Assembly (NCBI GenBank): GCA_026988445.1
Contig: JALSLF010000258.1
Span: forward strand, 1-16,549
Direction of reading: 5' to 3'
DNA length: 16,549 nucleotides
Origin: Bacteroidales bacterium
Lineage (GTDB): Bacteria > Bacteroidota > Bacteroidia > Bacteroidales > NBLH01
A model generated the notes under the pieces. It ran no database searches and had not been told where the DNA came from. It worked only from the letters and a program-made list of their open reading frames with translations. The translations under genes and the position numbers were made by a program. How positions within the stretch are numbered: position 1 is the stretch's first letter; every line of letters begins with the position of its first letter. Shown one piece after another: positions 14,611-16,549 of the stretch.

Positions 14611-15098
14611 CAAGCTTTGTTGCTTTTGGCTATGGTTTAAAATAGTTCTACCACTATTTTACCGAAAAAAAACAGGGTTTGCATCGGTAGTCGGACAAGC
14701 TTTATACATCTTCGATGTTTTTGTTTTAAACATAAATAAGGATACTAAGTTTGCTTTAGGCAAATGTGTAATCCGCGGATTAACACTGATTTACACAGAT
14801 GTATTAAACATCTTCGATGTTTTATTTTTTAGCACAAAATACACTAATCCGCCGGTAGTCGGACATGGTTTTGCCTATGGCAAAAGTTTTATCACACGCA
14901 AACACTGATTTATACAGATATTTTATTTTTTTACCGATTAGTTATCAGCTACCGGGGACAAGTTACCGATAACCGGCGACCGGTAACAATTTGAAGCTAT
15001 TTTATATTTACTTATATTCTACATTCATTGCAAATAGGTATCTGTTTTTTAACCGGCGCCTTACTTTTTTATAGCCGCCTGATAAAGAGTGAAATAAA
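14611..15098. repeat. Gene-free region of degenerate intergenic repeats
   Basis: No gene is visible, but the sequence is a mosaic of repeats. CGGTAGTCGGACA occurs at 14685-14697 and 14853-14865; a TTTGC/GCAAA hairpin at 14750-14764 and, longer, at 14869-14885 (TTTTGCCTATGGCAAAA); AACACTGATTTACACAGAT at 14782-14800 and, with one change, at 14901-14919. These three occur in the same order in both copies, so an older unit seems to have been duplicated. ACATCTTCGATGTTT, itself a small hairpin, occurs at 14706-14720 and 14808-14822. AATCCGCGGATT (14770-14781) is a perfect palindrome. Confidence 0.75.
14931..14987. repeat. Degenerate tandem repeat of TTACCG/AACCGG units
   Basis: A short run of roughly 10-base units built on TTACCGATTA, GTTATCAGCT, ACCGGGGACA and AACCGGCGAC. 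The right end is an inverted repeat, GTTACCG (14962-14968) with CGGTAAC (14981-14987). A lone related unit (AACCGGCGCC) occurs at 15051-15060. Confidence 0.55.
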
Positions 15099-15124
15099 AA
15101 GCCCCGACTTATAGGTCGGGGCTT
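15099..15124 (-). terminator. Rho-independent terminator of queA
   Basis: AAGCCCCGAC (15099-15108) pairs with GTCGGGGCTT (15115-15124) around a 6-base loop. On the minus strand the stem is followed by TTTATTTC, and it lies 22 bases after the queA stop codon. Confidence 0.85.
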
Positions 15125-15146
15125 GTCTTATATTTCTAAAAACAAG

Positions 15147-16196
15147 CTACAGAATCAACATAGCATCGCCATAAGTTCCAAATCGATAACCTTCTTTTTT
15201 GGCTACTTCGTAAGCTTCAAACAAAAAGTCGTATCCGGCAAAAGCTGCCGAAGTCATTACCAAAGTAGTCAAGGGTAAATGAAAATTTGTAACCATACTT
15301 GTAGGTACACTAAACTCATAAGGCGGGAAAATAAATTTATTGGTCCAGCCTTTAAAGGGTTTTAGTTCTCCTTGAGTAGAAACAGAGCTTTCCAGCGTAC
15401 GAATTACGGTTGTACCTACCGCACAAACTTGTCTTTTATGCGTTTTTGCATTATTTACCAAATCAACGGTTTCATCGGGTATATATATTTCTTCCGAATC
15501 CATTTTGTGCTTGGTCAAATCTTCAACATCTACCCCCCTGAAATTACCAAGTCCGGCATGAAGCGTAACAAATCCAAATTCAACACCTTTGATTTCAAGG
15601 CGTTTCATAAGTTGTTTGCTAAAATGCATTCCTGCTGTAGGAGCAGCAACAGCGCCAATATGTTTGGCAAAAATTGTTTGATATCTTTCACTGTCTTCGG
15701 GTTCAACTTCTCGTTCAATAAATTTTGGCAAAGGGGTTTCTCCTAATTCATAGAGTACTTTTTTAAACTCATCATAAGGTCCGTCATACAAAAAGCGCAA
15801 AGTTCTTCCGCGTGAGGTAGTATTGTCAATCACTTCGGCAACCAATAAATCGTTTTCTCCGAAATATAATTTATTACCAATTCTTATTTTTCGTGCAGGA
15901 TCTACTAAAACATCCCATAAACGTTGATCTTGGTTCAGTTCTCTTAACAAGAAAACTTCGATTTTAGCACCCGTTTTTTCTTTATTTCCATATAATCGTG
16001 CCGGAAAAACTTTTGTATCGTTAAATACAAAAACATCTTTATCGTCAAAATATTCAAGTATATCTTTAAAAATTTTATGCTCAATTTTTCCGGTTTTTCT
16101 GTGTAAAACCATTAAGCGCGATTCATCTCTTTCCTTTGCCGGATGTGTGGCAATTAACTCTTTTGGCAGGTCAAATTTGAATTTTGACAATTTCAT
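15147..16196 (-). CDS. queA: S-adenosylmethionine:tRNA ribosyltransferase-isomerase
   Basis: A 349-residue cytoplasmic enzyme that transfers and rearranges the ribose of SAM onto 7-aminomethyl-7-deazaguanine in tRNA, giving epoxyqueuosine at wobble position 34. Signatures across the full length: FDLPKELIATHPAKERDESRL (8-28, family start), FNDTKVFPARL (58-68), GAVAAPTAGMHF (181-192), TLHAGLGNFRGV (211-222), HKMDSE (230-235), AVGTTVIRTLE (259-269), NFHLP (304-308) and the end GYRFGTYGDAMLIL. Length is typical. The start ATG (16194-16196) has AAGGA six bases upstream, unusual in this sequence. truB ends 112 bases upstream in the same direction, so the two may be co-transcribed; a clear promoter in the gap was not found. 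No other queuosine gene (tgt, queG, queC) is in the window. Confidence 0.97.
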   Translation of the reverse strand: MKLSKFKFDLPKELIATHPAKERDESRLMVLHRKTGKIEHKIFKDILEYFDDKDVFVFNDTKVFPARLYGNKEKTGAKIEVFLLRELNQDQRLWDVLVDPARKIRIGNKLYFGENDLLVAEVIDNTTSRGRTLRFLYDGPYDEFKKVLYELGETPLPKFIEREVEPEDSERYQTIFAKHIGAVAAPTAGMHFSKQLMKRLEIKGVEFGFVTLHAGLGNFRGVDVEDLTKHKMDSEEIYIPDETVDLVNNAKTHKRQVCAVGTTVIRTLESSVSTQGELKPFKGWTNKFIFPPYEFSVPTSMVTNFHLPLTTLVMTSAAFAGYDFLFEAYEVAKKEGYRFGTYGDAMLIL

Positions 16197-16221
16197 GATA
16201 TTTCCTTTTTATTATTATTAA

Positions 16222-16241
16222 TTACATCATGTAAGCTCCTT
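16222..16241 (-). promoter_or_regulatory. Shine-Dalgarno followed by a two-codon ATG-ATG-stop ORF upstream of queA
   Basis: On the minus strand AAGGAG (16236-16241) is followed five bases later by ATG ATG TAA (16222-16230), 25 bases before queA. A canonical Shine-Dalgarno is otherwise rare here. It could be a leader minicistron or chance. Confidence 0.25.
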
Positions 16242-16308
16242 AAATAACAAACTTTTTACAGATATGTTAAGCAAGTCTTGCATGAGTATAAATTTAAATG
16301 TTAAATAA

Positions 16309-16549
16309 TTATTCTTTATTATCAGCTAGCAAAAGTTCTTTATTCAATTGTTCTTTGAAATCATTCACCGATATGGCTTCATCCACCGAAAAATCACCGA
16401 TTTTTGTTCGCCGAAGCGATTTTAAATAAGCTCCGGAATTTAAACGTACACCGATATCACGCGCCAAAGCACGAATATAGGTGCCTTTTCCGCATTTAAC
16501 ACGGATAATTAATTCCGGCAATTCAAATTTTAAAATTTCAATTTCTTTA
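16309..16549 (-). CDS. truB: tRNA pseudouridine(55) synthase, C-terminal part; gene continues past the right edge
   Basis: Only the last 79 codons are visible; the frame stays open to the right edge, and the 5' part with the catalytic Asp is outside the window. The visible part reads IIRVKCGKGTYIRALARDIG (14-33 of the visible peptide), matching the conserved TruB block written as CSKGTYIRxLAxDLG, followed by GAYLKSLRRTKIGDFSVDEA, the usual end of the catalytic domain. TruB makes pseudouridine at position 55 in the T-loop of nearly all tRNAs. The TTG at 16519-16521 inside the frame is not the start, because coding sequence (KEIEILKFE) continues upstream of it. There is no long C-terminal PUA-like domain after the core. 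It lies upstream of queA in the same direction, an arrangement familiar in Bacteroidota. Confidence 0.92.
   Translation of the reverse strand, partial: KEIEILKFELPELIIRVKCGKGTYIRALARDIGVRLNSGAYLKSLRRTKIGDFSVDEAISVNDFKEQLNKELLLADNKE

Noticed and set aside
14558..14908. Plus-strand open frame of 116 codons overlapping the end of the molybdenum hydroxylase gene
   Set aside because: It starts inside the hydroxylase gene in another frame and runs through the non-coding repeats; its translation merely mirrors the repeated blocks.
14685..14920. Repeats that might suggest a CRISPR array
   Set aside because: Repeat units differ in sequence, spacing is irregular and no cas gene is near.
16519..16521. 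Possible start codon for a short truB-like gene
   Set aside because: It is a TTG inside the frame; coding sequence typical of TruB continues upstream to the edge, so the gene is simply cut by the window.
1..16549. A defence, toxin-antitoxin or secondary-metabolite system
   Set aside because: No nuclease, restriction, toxin, reverse transcriptase, phage or biosynthetic gene signature was found; the genes are envelope, recycling, redox and tRNA-modification functions in separate units.

Overview
This window is AT-rich chromosomal DNA, most likely from a member of the Bacteroidota. The evidence is: several exact TAnnTTTG promoter motifs (the Bacteroidota -7 element) just upstream of genes; little Shine-Dalgarno sequence before starts; lipoprotein signals with a loose lipobox; a very large AsmA-like envelope protein; and a truB-queA neighbourhood of the kind seen in that phylum. 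No rRNA, tRNA, CRISPR array, prophage or transposase gene was seen.

Layout. The left edge holds the 5' part of a YtxH-like small protein (minus), then a polysaccharide deacetylase (minus). A 379-base gap follows and contains a 161-bp palindromic element with 18-bp terminal inverted repeats and a 5-bp flanking duplication, which looks like a MITE. Next are a SEL1-repeat lipoprotein (minus) and, divergent from it, a YgjV-like membrane domain joined to a GNAT-like domain (plus). A STAS/SEC14-like small protein (plus) converges on an unrecognised two-helix membrane protein (minus), with a terminator between. Then come anmK (minus, cell-wall recycling) and a 1533-residue AsmA-like protein (minus) with a TTG start. 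Divergent from the latter is a di-heme cytochrome c peroxidase lipoprotein (plus) with a strong terminator. It is followed by a fused 2Fe-2S/molybdopterin hydroxylase of the selenium-dependent xanthine dehydrogenase type (plus). A 536-base gap full of degenerate repeats separates this from queA and the 3' part of truB (both minus, tRNA modification).

How the genes fit together. Most genes look like single transcription units with their own promoter or terminator, not one pathway. Envelope functions dominate: deacetylase, AnmK, AsmA-like protein, two lipoproteins and two membrane proteins. truB and queA form a tRNA-modification pair. I do not see a complete novel multi-gene system. The signals most worth a second look are the MITE-like palindrome and its 14-bp end sequence repeated just after another gene, the repeat-dense gap before queA, the tandem modules inside the AsmA-like protein, and the molybdenum hydroxylase that stands without a FAD subunit or selenium/molybdenum accessory genes.
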